Below are positions 21,255-33,459 of a DNA stretch of 57,500 bases, in pieces. Within the stretch, counting starts at the first letter, position 1; each line of letters begins with the position of its first letter. The notes under the pieces are model-generated. The model saw nothing but the letters and a program-made list of their open reading frames with translations. It was not told the origin of the DNA and made no database searches. The DNA comes from Actinomortierella ambigua. Taxonomy: Eukaryota; Mortierellomycota; Mortierellomycetes; Mortierellales; Mortierellaceae. Position numbers and translations under genes: made by a program. The DNA lies in NCBI GenBank assembly GCA_016098155.1, contig JAAAJB010000164.1:1-57500 (forward strand), written 5' to 3'.

Positions 21255-23367
21255 TTAGCTCGTGTACTCGAGAATGGGCGCGCCTGGCTCGCTGATCTCC
21301 GGGATGGTACACTTGAGGTCAAATGCCTTGGACAACACAATCTTAAAGATCTTCTGCACATTGATTGAGTGCGACGTCGAGCAAAAGATAAGCGGTGCCT
21401 TCATGGCTCTTGCAAACTTGCGTGCCTGTTCAAACACGATGTTGATACCATGTGTATGTTGTGAGGGTGAGTGTGTTGTATGTGTTTGTGTGGCGTTGGA
21501 ACATGGATGCATAGTTTTTTTTGAAAAAAAAAAAAAAAAAAAAAAAAAAAGGGAGTAAAAAGAGAAAAAGGCAAAGAGTTTAAGTTTCTATCAAAGAGAT
21601 ACATGCAGAGTATTCCAGATCCGTTGAGTCCATTTTTTTTTCTCAACGGCTTCTCTGCTTTGGTTGCTCACACACATACAAAACACCCAACGCACGCACA
21701 CAAACACACACACACACTCTCTCTCTCCCCTTGTCCCCTTCTCCTTTCTCTTCGTCACTCTTCTGCGAGCCTGCTGCAGGCTTACTTTACCTGCTTGGTA
21801 ATCTCCTCTTGTTCCTCCTTGGAAAAAGTCGAGAAGAAGTCGTATTTGGTTCCGACCAAGAATGGAATCGCCGTCTACAGAGATCATGTAAAACATGCGT
21901 AAATGATAGTAAGACAAGATGGTACTCCCTCACCCCCAGAATGGCAGCAGGTCTAAAAAATAAACGTCTGCGCACGCGTGCATATCAATCCGCCCTTTTT
22001 GTTTTTGATCGAACATGGTCAAAAGGGTGGTGTGACATGGTGGCAGCGCACGACTGACAGGGGCTGGTATCATAGCCATGCCATATACCTTGTTGAATCC
22101 CCGCGCCTGCCGATACCACTCCTTGATACTGTTGAGCGTTGACTTGCGTGACAAATCAAACATGAAGAGGATCGCCACTGCATCGTTGCACACCAGCGGC
22201 AACATGTTGACAAACTCGCGCTGACCTAATTATGAGAGAGTTAGGATGAGAATGACAGCCATATCAGTTGAGAACGGTCTCAAGGTCAACATGTACTTGT
22301 CGATTTTTTTTTTTCAAACAGCGCGCCACTGGCCTCAAGGCTTCTTACCTCCAAGATCCCATATGCTGAACGTGATCTCAGTATTTCGAATCGAGATGGT
22401 CTTCTCCATGAAGTTGACACCTAAGGCCAAGAGATCATCGCAAGTGAGTGAAGAAGCAAAAGTGGAGTGATCGCAGCTACTAGTCCGTTTCATGTCTACT
22501 TTGGTATTGTCGTTTCGGTCGATGGTCCTACAGCATGTCATCATACTTTCCAACCTCACCATCTCACTCCTCTCCCTCTCCTCCCTTCCCTTTCCGCCCC
22601 TGCAGCCTTCAGGCAACATGCCGTCTATTTTCAACTTGGGCTGGCATGATTTTGTGTGTGTGTGTGTGTGTGTATATGTATACGTGTGTGTATGTGTGTG
22701 TGTGTATAAATGTTGACTTTGTGTTTTCGCTCTGACCTTTCCCCCACCCACCCCCAGCACCTATTGCGTACTACTCTGCTCCCCTATTGCCATGTTTCCA
22801 AACGCACCCCTGAATTTTGTGTGTCATTGAACAGCATTTGTGTACGTCCAAGAAAAATGACCGGCTGTCTGTTGCTTTGACTTTTTTTCTTTCTTGCGAC
22901 TCCATAGCAAAGATCCCCTCTGAATCAACCATCCCCCTCTCCCTTCCCTTCCCTCTCTCTCTCCTCCCTCGCCCCACCACCCACCCCTTCGCCCCTCCTG
23001 CTCCTCATCATCATCAATACCATCCCTCTCCTCTCCTTTCTCCTCGACTTAAAAAGTTTTCAGGGTTTTACCTAGTGTCTGGACATAATCTTCATCAAAC
23101 GACCCTTCGACATATTTGACCATCAGACTTGTCTTGCCAATCTGTGAGTCGCCGACCATTCCGACCTTGATCACGACGCTGTTATGTGCGCTTCCGCTGA
23201 TCGACCCATACATTTATACAAGATAAAGATTGGCAGGATAGAAATAGAGAGGGGGGGGTGTCAGGTACATTTTTTTCTTTCTCAGGATACGAGCTCCTTG
23301 ATTTTCTCGACGACCATTCCAAAAAAAAATACCTGCTTCGCCGTGCCGAATCTGCTGATGCAGCCAT
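21255..23367 (-). CDS. Septum-promoting GTPase, Spg1/Tem1 type
   Basis: Six exons: 23367-23333, 23178-23072, 22420-22349, 22225-22089, 21874-21791 and 21425-21255, giving 201 residues, the normal family length. Spg1 in fission yeast and Tem1 in budding yeast head the septation-initiation and mitotic-exit networks at spindle poles. Motifs in order: [13 protein letters not shown] (P-loop, residues 18-29), [22 protein letters not shown] (switch II, with GGQ), VGTKYD and [10 protein letters not shown]. It has no C-terminal prenylation Cys, as expected for this family, and ends PILEYTS. The first exon is only 35 nt, coding [11 protein letters not shown]. Intron phases are 2, 1, 1, 0 and 0. Its neighbours are the Ras gene on the same strand and GID5 upstream. 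Confidence 0.95.
21524..21550 (-). repeat. 27-nt A run (T run on the gene strand) in the last Spg1/Tem1 intron
   Basis: An uninterrupted homopolymer about 100 nt upstream, on the gene strand, of the acceptor of exon 6. Confidence 0.85.
22652..22709 (+). repeat. TG/CA dinucleotide repeat in Spg1/Tem1 intron 2
   Basis: A run of TG units with TA interruptions inside the 651-nt intron between exons 2 and 3. It is a potential strain marker. Confidence 0.8.
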
Positions 23368-25671
23368 GTTATAGATGTGGCGAAGAAAAGAAAAAAAAAC
23401 TAATATACAACGAGATGGAGAGGAGGGGAGGAAGCAGGGTCCTGTTCTTGTTTTTTTAGGGTATTAAAATGTTCTCAAAGGAAGGAGAAGGAGAAGGGGG
23501 TTTTGTTCGCCGACTTTTTTATGTGATATATAAAAAATAGGAAGGTGTCTCAGAGTGAATCGCGATGACTTCAGAATGCGCGTATGTGGAGAAGAAAAGA
23601 TGGCAGGAAAAAAAAAGAGTCGTTGGGGGGAGACAACAAAAAAAAAGTGATGAACGGAGATAAGAGGATAAATAAGAGAAAGAAGAAGAAGAGAAGGAAA
23701 GAGGTGGAAATGATGTTGTGCACAAGAATAGCACCTTTGGTGTTTGATTGGAACGAAAAAAACGCGGCCAGACGCACGCACTGGACGCAAAACTGGACGC
23801 ACTGCCCTTCTTTTGTGTTTAGCAGATCCAATAACAGCTAGTTTCACCGCGACCAGGCTCCCAAATAATAAAAAGAAAAACGCGAACAAAAAAAAACAGT
23901 CAAGAACAAGGATGAGACAAGAGTGATGGCAGGGGTGAGAAGACCGAGGATCCGAGAGTAAAAAAACTTTAAGTAAAAGCCGCGGTTACAACACGCAGGG
24001 AATCAAAAGGAAAGGGGTGGTATTTGTGTGTGGTACGAGAGTGGTAGAGGTGGTGAAGAGCGGTGGGAAGCGGGGGAGAGGGAGTTGGTTGGTGAGGCGG
24101 GGTGGTGGTTTCAAGAAAGGAGAAGAGGAAGAGGAAAAGTGAGAAAATGTTCACCCAACAAGAAAGAAAGAAAGAAAAAGGTGACCGACTGACAACAGCG
24201 GAGCAAAAGGTGCGTGGAGTGACGACAAGAGGCTGTGGTTCGGTGAGAGCGGTGCGTGGCACGCCTCGATGAGTCTTATCTCATACACTTTAGTGGGATG
24301 AATGGATGGAGGAGAGAAAAGAAAATAGAAGGGGAACAAGCACTTGCAATTGAGTATGTGTTTTGCCCGTTTTACAAAAGTGTACAGTGTACTACCTCGC
24401 TACTTGCTACAACATCGCCCTCGTAAAAAAAGGGGAGGACGGGGGAAAAGGTCGAGATGGATGGGAGGGGCTTTCCTCTACTCATCATCACACTCATCCT
24501 CCCTTTCCTTCCCCCTGTCAGCCTTTTAACAGCGGGAGACGAAAAGAGATACACGCAAAGAAAGAGGGGAAAACGCAGAACATGGTGTGAAAAACAACAA
24601 TCACATACACAACAACAAAAATAGGGGATCCCTTCCCTTTGGGAACGAAAGGAGGAGGAGGCCTGTTGTTGTCCTGTTCTGCTGTTCGCTGCTGCTGCTG
24701 CTGCTTTGTTTCTATCGACAACCCCCCTCTCCCTGAAATCGCCCTCCTTCAATCCACCCGCGCCCCTTCTCCCCTCTCCCATCGCCTTTCTCCCAGCCTC
24801 TGTATCTGTGTATGTTTCTCTCCTTCTCCTCAAACGAACCCATCGAAGCAAGCACAGATGTGACGATGAGTGTGTTTGTGTATGTGTATGACATATAAGG
24901 ATGTGCAGTTTGTATAAAGTACATGTGTATCCGTCCGTACTGTTTGCTGCTGAATGATGGCAATGATGTACAAGTGTAAGAGACAACAACACGAACAAGA
25001 AGTAGGAGGTGGTGCCGCTGATGGTAGTGCTGATGGCCGTTTGTCGTTTTTGGTGATCGCAGGAACCTCGACTGCTGCGAGCGGCGCCAGGGCCCTTTCC
25101 CCCTCTCTTCCTCATGCTTCCCCTTCCCTCTCGTTCCATCTATGACTTTTCAACCACCACCACCACCACCATCACCACCACCACTGCCACTACCACTACT
25201 AATATTACATTTCCATCTCTTGTTGCTCGTCCCGTTCGCTATTCGATTTTACCCCTGGTCTACCTTGTTTTGGTTCTTTTTTGCTCTTACGGAAGAAGGG
25301 GAAGGAGAGCTGTGTGTCACAGTCATTCCTTTCCCCACACCATCGATCGAAAAAAAAAACATTTCCAGCACCCGAGGGAAGGATAGCACGGAAAAAACAC
25401 ACCCACACACACACAAAACAGAGCATCATCGCTTCCTTGCCACGCTGTTACTTCGTGTACCACAAGCCGTTACAGTTTGCAGAGTTCACTTTATTTTATT
25501 TGTAACAAGCCTATCGCCCAAGGAAAGGTGAGGAGGGGGAGAGAAAGAGCTAGGAGGGAGGGGAAGAGAAGGCGAAGAGTCTACGATGGAAGGGGAAGGG
25601 ATGACTACGCCAATAGAGAGAAAATAAACGTTAAAGGATAGGGGGGGGAAGGGTCCCGAGTCAACATTCTC
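23368..25671. promoter_or_regulatory. Region between Spg1/Tem1 start and GID5 stop
   Basis: A 2.3-kb stretch between two minus-strand genes. It is rich in GA/CT simple sequence, short A runs and CAC/ACC repeats (25150-25200). Long frames here are low-complexity. I see no additional gene. Confidence 0.5.
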
Positions 25672-28600
25672 TTATCGGCGGTCAGCGTCGCTCATCAACA
25701 CATTGCTACCACCACCTCCTCCTCCTCCCCCAGTGCCTGACGGACGGCCGTATCCAGGTAGTGGCGTCACCTCGCCACCACTGCCACCGGCGCCAGCAAT
25801 TTCATGTCGAGGCGGCAGCCCACCGTGGCCATTCGAGTTTTCGAGCGAGGCGCGGTAATGGTCGTGTTCAAGATGGCTCAGGGCCGTCTTAACACGATCA
25901 CGAACATCCAGCGTGTGGTCGTTGCTCATTGAACGCAACTGCTTCTCAAAGCCCATCTGTCGGAGGATGTTGACTCGCTCGCCAACAAACGTGCGCGGCT
26001 TGTCGTCAGGCCATGTCAGATTGATCACCACCCAAACCGTCGCTATCCGTACCTCCGAGTGTGTGTGCGACATCAAGCTGAGGACTGACTGTAGTATGTT
26101 TGGTCGTTTGACAATGCTTTGCTTGTGGTACTCACTACCCGTTGCAATGTTTACCAAGATGTACAGTGTCTGCACCAATGAAACCATGTTACCCATATAT
26201 ACCAATGAAAGAAGAAGAAAGAAAAGTAAACAGCTGTGTTAAAGACGATCTCTGCTTTCTGTTTCGTTCTTAGCAAAGCAGAACATGCTAAGCAATCCTC
26301 CAAGAAAAAAAAAGAGTTCCACCACATACCTGCTCCAGTAGTCGTTTATCGTCCCAAGCCAACTTCTCTTCGAGAATGTTCATGAGCCGATGCTCGCCCA
26401 GGCCCTTAAACACCTGCTCAATGTCGTGTTCTCGTTTGCAAGCAAGATTCCTGACGAGATTTAACGCCTGTTCTTGAATCTCGATCGAGTTGTCGTTCAA
26501 GAGCTGCGCCAGGTTGTGGTACCCATATTGCCGCATGACAATCTCTTTGATCTCCGATTCAGCCTCACAGACCAGGTTCTTGAGAGCCCACACCGCATTC
26601 TGTCGCACAATCTTGTCGCCATAGTTGATCATGTGCACCAACTTGCCCACGATCCCGCGCTCCATCACCATCTTCTTCATCGGCGAAAAGTCGAGAACAA
26701 TATTGCACAGCGTCGCCGTAGCACAGCTCAACACGCCGGGATCACTGTCGCTCAGGAGCTAATAGTGTCGATTTTTGGGGTGTTTTGTATGACGATAGCA
26801 AGCATGAAAACGCATAAAGGGACAAAAGATACAACGCAGGCGAACAGTTAGGAATGTAGGGATTCTTTCTCGTTTCTATAGGACAAACTCTCAGGACTTG
26901 CATGCATGCATGAATTGTGTGCGATGCTTCTTCTTGCGCCCATTCTCTTTCACCCTTTGTTGTTTTTCTTCCTCTTCTCTCTCTCTCTGTGTGTGTATGT
27001 GTGTATGTGTCTCCTTTCTCTCCCACATACACGCGCACATGCGCTCTCTCTCTTTCTGTCATCATGGTGCCCGCTTACGGCATTTTTTGTTTACCTGTAA
27101 TAGTGGCTCCTCGATACCGGCATCCACGAGGCATGTCCGAAGGTTCTTGACACTCCGAGACAGACTCCGAGTACATTGACAAGCTGCGATGCGGACCCCT
27201 ACCGATGGGTGCGTCATCGCTGCCACGATATGCGGCAGTACTTTTGTATCAATGACCTTGCTCCTGCAATCTTCTTTCATCTGACTGATGGCCGCCAATG
27301 CTAATAGTGAGTTCTAGTTTTTTTTTTATTGAAAAGAAGAGTCAGAACATTGGCCCGGGTCAGGAGACTTTTTTTTTTTTTTTGGTCAGGAGAATCGCAT
27401 GGAAGCATAACAAATAAAGAAAATCTCCTCTATTACGGTATCATAAATATTTACCTCCTTCAACTTATCCTTCTGTCCTGGTTTGCGGTAAACATCGTCC
27501 TCGTCGTCCTGCTCACTGATGATGGCAGCCAGTTTTGTATGCGTGTTAATTTCACAGACACTGCTCTGCATTGGCTCACTCTCCCATATGAGATATGCTA
27601 TTTCGTATGTCAGAAGAGAGTGAGGGGAGGGGAAGACGAGGTCGCGTTACGTTAGAACCCTAGGAACCATATCGTCCTGTTTTTTTTCCCATCCTAGACG
27701 GCCCAAAGCGCACTGCTCTGAGTCAACCTACCGAGAATCTTTGGCGCAGTTTCCTGTACAGGTCCAGTGAGATTTAACATCCTGACAAGTTCCGTTAGCA
27801 CCGTCAGTGACACTTCACTCTGGTAGTCAGGGATGGCACCTGCACGGTTAAGATATGTCAGGCTAGAGCCCGAAAAAAAAAAGAAGATAGATGGTTGGCA
27901 TTCGTACGTCAGTGAGGGCTGGAGACATGCCACTTAGATTGGGATTTCGCTCATCATTTTGTCAAGCTGTGCTGCATACCAAGTCGCTGCGGCGAGTCGC
28001 ATAGTCGGAGATTTGTCGTCTACAAGTCGAAGCATATATGAGGCTGGGCGCTCATTCTTGTCCACTGCACGTCACAAAACGAGAGGATATAAAATAATGA
28101 CATGTTATAATCTGCATATCCAAACAAATTCAGCATGTCCTAGTTGTTGCAGGTATCATGGTACTTACATTTAAACTGAGCCACATGCTTTGCCAACTCC
28201 GGGTTATCCTTAGCTAGTGCTGCCAAGGCATCCAAGGCAGCCTCCTGACTCCGCACTATCCCGCTAACAAGGAGTCGCATCAGGAAAGGAATAGCTCCAC
28301 TCGCTGCGATCTGCACCTGATGCTCAGCTAGTTCACAGCTTCGAGTCAAAACAGATGCAGCCAGATCCGCTGTGTGAACAATCGTACTATCTTGTCCTGG
28401 ATATGCTGTCGTCCGTGATATGTCCAGTAGCTTGACAAGCGAATGGAGGTGAGTACCCTAGCAACCAAAGAAAGAAAAAATCAACAAGCAAAGTATTTTA
28501 GAAACAGTGAGCTATCCATCTTACTACCAATCTCATAAAAGTAAAAGTTGCTCTCTCTCTCTAATAAGAAATGTGAAAAAAAGGACGTTGACGTGGGTGC

Positions 28601-29656
28601 ACCGGCATGCAATTGAATGCGCTTACTACTGCCCATCTTATGGGACCACAGAACGATCTGATTTGGCATTTCCTCCCTTTGTCAACCATGGATCACTTCA
28701 CTATTGGCGCCAGTGTCAATTGCCAAGAGTATCAACCACCATTCCAATGAGGGCAAGTAACAGGCTCAAGGCAGAGTGTGAAGGGGTTTGGTACCTCAAA
28801 CAGCTCATGTCGTGACACGTTCGGAGATGCGTAAATGGCGTTCAGTGTCCGAGCAGCAGCCTCGATAAGAAGTGGGTCATTGGTTGGAGCGAGACAGTGC
28901 AGTAGAGGCTCGACCACACCAGCGTTTGTCAATGCAAGGATGTTGCTTTCATTGCCTACCGTGTTCAAGCCAAAGAAAGAGAGGGGGGGTTAGCTCTCCA
29001 GAAATGAGGCGTGACAATGCTGATCATTAGAACCATATGCGCGTGGCACCAGTGTACGAGGCAGACATAGATAAAAAAAGAAGGGCGACTAACCGAAGGC
29101 AAAGCTCCCGAGCACAATGACAGCTTGGATCTTCAGCTGCGGATCCTTGTCGTCTCGTGAACTAGCAATGTCGAGCAGTCTATTATTTTTTTTTCGAGAG
29201 CACGAGCCAATCCACGAAAAAAAAAGGAAGTCCGCGTTAGACACATAGATTGGACGGTGCAAAAAGGGGAAGGGGAAAGAGGGGGTTGAGTGGTAGTGAG
29301 CAAGATGCTGAAAGTACAATAGGAGGGTAAGGAGAGGCTGGGATAGCCACCTGGGATGAAGGGAGGAAGTGTGCTGGCGGTGGTGGTGGTGTGAGGTGAC
29401 TGAAGGGCTTGGAACAATGAAACCCTAACCCCATACAGAAACGACGTAAACCGCTGGCGCCAAGGACATGAAGTGTGTCCCATTTCCCGGTTCTAGTTTA
29501 CCTTGGTACGATGCCCAAGCGAATGTAGAGATCCTTCTTGGTCTTATTCCCAATGATGTTGTTCTTGATGAAACGCAGGGATTTGATGCGTTCCATGGGC
29601 AGACCATGGGCAGCCCCGAGCTGTGCTACCGCCAGCTCATGAGGTGTCAAAGTCAT
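25672..29656 (-). CDS. GID5: GID/CTLH E3 ligase subunit, ARMC8/Vid28 family
   Basis: Ten exons: 29656-29502, 29179-29094, 28955-28795, 28457-28169, 28064-27980, 27862-27732, 27597-27455, 27313-27095, 26758-26330 and 26169-25672. They give 731 residues, against about 670 for human ARMC8. It is an armadillo-repeat scaffold that docks substrate receptors in the GID/CTLH ubiquitin ligase, which destroys gluconeogenic enzymes in yeast. Family landmarks in order: MERIKSLRFIKNNIIGNKTK, LKIQAVIVLGSFAFG, ATCLTYLNRAG, AYLIWESE, RSLSRSVKNLRT, CNIVLDFSPMK, LYILVNIATG and VVINLTWPDDKP. The Leu/Ala helical periodicity of armadillo repeats is visible throughout. The tail is Gly/Pro-rich. Splice joins were set by phase; the exon 5/6 join restores ATCLTYL. 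It is not importin alpha, since the importin-beta-binding Arg/Lys leader is absent. Confidence 0.93.
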
Positions 29657-31276
29657 GGTTGAATGCGATGGGGTCGTGGCGGGATAAGAAAAGATTGGAC
29701 TGAAATGGCGGCGAAGCAGATGGGTCGACCAGGAGTGGTGTGAATGTAGGCAGGTTACGAAGGCACAGGCAGGCAGGAACAGACAGGCGGGCTGACAGAC
29801 AGACTGACTGAAAGGCCGACAGAGCAAAGAGACAGAAAGACAGACAGTCAGACAGTGAGCACTTTGGGGTGGAGAGAACCCTTTTTAGCGCGTGTAGCGT
29901 AGTCGGAGAGGGGAAGGGAAGGAAGGGAAGGGAAGAAGGAGTGAGTGTGTGTGAGAGAGCAAGAGGAGCAGAGAGAAAGAAAAGAAGATAGACGGAACAG
30001 GTGGGGTCGAACCATACACAGTGAGAGTGAGAGAGAGAGAAAGGAGTGTGAGTGACTGAGTGAGTGCGTGAGCGAGTGAGGGATGAGGAGGGGAGAGGGG
30101 GGGTGGGCAAGGGCAAACAAAGCCAAGGGGCTTTCTCTCCCCCAAAAGCCTCTCTCTCTCTCTTCTTTCTTCTCTCTCACTCCCTCCCCCCCCCCCTTCC
30201 CAATGCCAGGCCGGCATGGAGTGGAATGCAAATGACAGGGTTCTGAAGGGAGCATCACACAGACATGCTCATATACACCCACTCGAAAATACACATGCAC
30301 CCTTAAAAGGGTTTCCATGCGTCTGATGCCATTTGACCAGCAACCACACTTCACAGTGGCATCTTTGACTTATCACTCTCTGTTTCCAAAGCAAGCCACG
30401 CTGCTCCGAGATGGTGGCGTTAGAGCTTGCTGGTGTGAAGCAGAACAAAAAGCCATGGCTTCATCCAATATTATATAAATACTTGCACGGCCACCGATAT
30501 GTCATCGCATCGACACCAGCGCAAACAACGTTTTGCCACCGAAAAAAAAAAAGCTTCCCGCAGTTCGAGCTACCGTCCAAAAGTCGTGTCCCACATCTTT
30601 CCAACAGCTCGGAATGATACGACCGCTTTTCGATTTGCTGCGTCTGTGGATCATCAAAATGGTTCCTTTGTTTACCAAGGGACAGAGAGAAACAAACAAG
30701 GGCGAGTCTAGACTAGGTAGTGTTGGGCTCCCTTTTGGACTACACCTTGCTCAGCTCACGACTTTGTCCATGCTCCCGAATCTCATAAACACTTCCTTCG
30801 CAGAGTTGGTGTTCATACTTTTTGTGCTTTGCACATCATTCCTGGCAGGTCCCTTTTCTTCCGTACCGATCACCGACAAAATGACGATCATGTCTTCACG
30901 CCCCCCTTCATCTGTCCACCTGGATTTTTCTTCCCTTTTCTTCTCCTCCATAATCACACTTCGCCCCACATTACTCCTATACAGGCCCGAACACTTAAAA
31001 AGAGGGTTACAAAAAAGTCGGTCTTCATCCGATACTACTTCTTTTTGATGTAGTTTCAAGATCCATCTTACTCAAAACACTTGTTCACCTACTCCACATT
31101 GTCACTTTCGACCCTGCAGCAAGTCCTCTGGACCCTTTTCACCTCCTCGCTCGCCCCCCACCCCTTTAGACACGTAGCCTACTTTTCATCTTCTTTTTTT
31201 TTCCTTCGTAAAGGCCCATTCATCAATTGTCCTCCTCACCAGCTCCAAACACCGTCTCGTCAGTCAAGTACATTAG
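29657..31276. promoter_or_regulatory. Divergent region between GID5 and the aspartic protease
   Basis: Transcription leaves in both directions. It contains CAGA/GACA-type tetranucleotides (29760-29860), GA-rich blocks (29900-30100) and a C run. A possible signal-peptide exon of the protease (30770-30862) is listed separately. Nothing else looks coding. Confidence 0.45.
30770..30862 (+). CDS. Candidate signal-peptide exon of the aspartic protease
   Basis: ATG 30770 opens a 31-codon segment, MLPNLINTSFAELVFILFVL continuing to TSFLAGPFSS. It has a hydrophobic core and a plausible signal cleavage region. A GTACCG donor in phase 0 would join it to the acceptor before 31277, which is also phase 0, across a 414-nt intron. 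The donor is not strong and the join is inferred. If it is wrong, translation would start at ATG 31283 without a signal peptide. Confidence 0.4.
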
Positions 31277-33365
31277 TACCTCATGGCCCTGTCGAACGAC
31301 GTTGACACCATCTTTCGGATACCCCTCACCACCGATGGACCATGGGTACGTTTTGATTGACGTACAAAGGGATCTCCATTACACACCAGCTCTCTTGCGA
31401 GAAAAGCTGACCTTGACACTGCTATTTCACTCCTTCTCAAACTCTTTCTTCCACCACCCTTCCCTTTCTATCTCCTTGTCTCCATACCTGCCTGATATTT
31501 CTTCCCTTCCTGCTTACATGTTGGCTATCTTCAGTATTTTGCTCCTCTTCAAATCGGCACACCGCCTCAATCGTTCTACCTCATGCTCGACACTGGATCA
31601 AGTCTGTCGTGGCTCCAAACGTCCTCGTGCGACATACAACCAAGACGGTGCAATCTGTCCCCAAAGTTCAACGCCACACAGTCTTCTACCCTTCAGGGCC
31701 TACCAGAGACCATTACTGTCCAGTACACGGAGGGTACAATTGTGACACAGATGGTATCGGACCATGTTGTCCTTGGCTCCTTACCACCAGAAGATGCAAA
31801 GGCAAGAACACAATGGCCGTCAGCACTTTTGGGCTCCATGCGATTTTTCGGTGTCACCAGCGATATTGCAGGAGACGAGTTTTTGCTCACAAAGGAAGTC
31901 TATGTCTCCGGGTTTCTTGGTGCCAGTCGAATGAGATTCGAATCTGAGAGTGGTGCGTGAAAAAGGGGGAAGGAGTGTTGTTTATTGGAGGTGTTTTCTC
32001 AAGGGCCCAAGGTAGACGTCCATCGCGCTCATCACTCTTTCTCCCCTTTATTCCGCTCCTTCCTCTGTTCCCCCGAGTATTAGATTACACAAATCACATA
32101 TTTGCCGATATCGTCAATTCTCTGGCAGAGCCGGTATTCTCGCTGACCTTCACGGATACATGGGGGACCCTGACGCTCGGAGGAGCAGACCCAGGGATGT
32201 TTTCCGACTCGCTGTTGTGGGTACGAACACTTCCCAGGGAGGCTGGTTGGGTCACTCGCCTTTCTCCTAGGATTGAACTTGTGCCGAAAAAAATGTCGGC
32301 ATCAGGCCGACAGAGGCCATCGTTCGCCCGTGTGGGCCCAGCCCATGATCTCAATGCAGGTGGCAGGTCTAGGACATCCATGGCCGCCCACGATTCAGAG
32401 CCAGCAGAAGGCGATGAAAACGGAGCAGACAGGGAGGATAGGACGGACGGGACAGCACCAACAGCAGGCGTCGATAGCAGCCATCACCATCATAATCATG
32501 ATAACAAAACCGACATTCACAGCACCATCAGCGACAATAGAAGTAATAATAGTCCTGGCGGAACGAACAGTGCCATAGACAACAACAGAGCTACCCACAC
32601 CAACAGTACCCCGAACAGCAACAACAATAGTAGTAGCAGTACGAAAGGAGGCGAAACGCCATGCGCTCATCAGAGCCCAATGTTTGTTCGCTCAGTCCTT
32701 GACAAGGTATGGTTTGACAGCGGCACCACATATATATGGGGCGATGCAGCAAGCGTCGAGGCCATTAATCGGTGGATAGGCGCCGACCCCGTGACAGGAC
32801 GCGTCAATTGCTCTACGATTCACGACATGGGGACGATCGTGTTCACAGTGGGCGAATCCGTTGGGAACAGCGCCGACCCATACCATGGCATGCTTCGGAT
32901 CGAGCTGTCACCTGCCGAGTACATTGTAGGTGCACCGACCGCCAAGACTTGCTACACTGCTCTGAACGCCAGTGGACCTAAGAAAGACCATTGGATCTTT
33001 GGTCTGCATTTCCTCAGGGGATTTCATACTGTATATCACTACCAACTCGGCCTTGTTGGCTTAGGTATATTGACTGGCACACCCATACACATACAGTTCA
33101 GAACAAATACAAATGTGTGTTTGTATAAAGGTACTAAACTCTGTCGAATGCCCTTGTGTTCCCGAATCTAGCAACTTCCAATATTACGAGCCACAATCCA
33201 TCCGGCATTGCCGCCATACCAGGGAACCACCTGAAGCTTGTCCAGAGCATCAGGTCGAGCCGTCTAATCACCAGCAGTGGGAGCAAGCCGCGACTAAGGA
33301 TCTATTTTATGTGGCAGCTGCTTGTCATCGCTCTTTTAAACTATTGCTCAAAGTGGGTAGAGTGA
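31277..33365 (+). CDS. A1-family (pepsin-like) aspartic protease with C-terminal hydrophobic anchor
   Basis: Exons are 31277-31345, 31535-31952, 32084-33064 and 33172-33365, perhaps preceded by 30770-30862. The product is a pepsin-fold endopeptidase, probably secreted or wall/membrane-anchored. The mature fold begins PLTTDGPWYFAPLQIGTPPQ. The first catalytic motif is DTGS (from 31586) and the second is DSGT (from 32715). The pepsin-like end is IFGLHFLRGFHTVYH then GLVGLA. About 135 residues (32279-32690) between the lobes form a Ser/Asn/His/Asp-rich insertion that lacks fold character. After the protease domain a basic stretch leads to a final hydrophobic segment, RIYFMWQLLVIALLNYC, which could be a membrane anchor or GPI signal. 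The O-methyltransferase start follows after only 94 nt. The protease call is firm; the 5' end is uncertain. Confidence 0.85.
32279..32690 (+). other. Low-complexity insertion inside the protease
   Basis: This in-frame segment codes an Asp/Glu-rich part, a DSSHHHHNHDN cluster, then Asn/Ser/Thr-rich sequence with many possible N-glycosylation sites. It lies between the two catalytic Asp motifs. It stays open through about 410 nt with no good splice pair, so it is probably translated. Confidence 0.6.
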
Positions 33366-33459
33366 GACGGCAAGTAAAGCTAAAAGACTAAAAGAGTGGG
33401 AATCTGGTGTGATGAATTCGCACTTATGCTCTCTCTCCCTCTCACCACACAAAAAAACA

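Noticed and set aside
25672..29656. Importin-alpha as identity of the armadillo protein
   Set aside because: No importin-beta-binding leader and no importin NLS-groove WxxxN pattern; the order of motifs fits ARMC8/Vid28.
30533..31048. 171-codon plus-strand frame upstream of the protease
   Set aside because: As a whole it has no family character; only the part from 30770 was kept, as a candidate signal exon.
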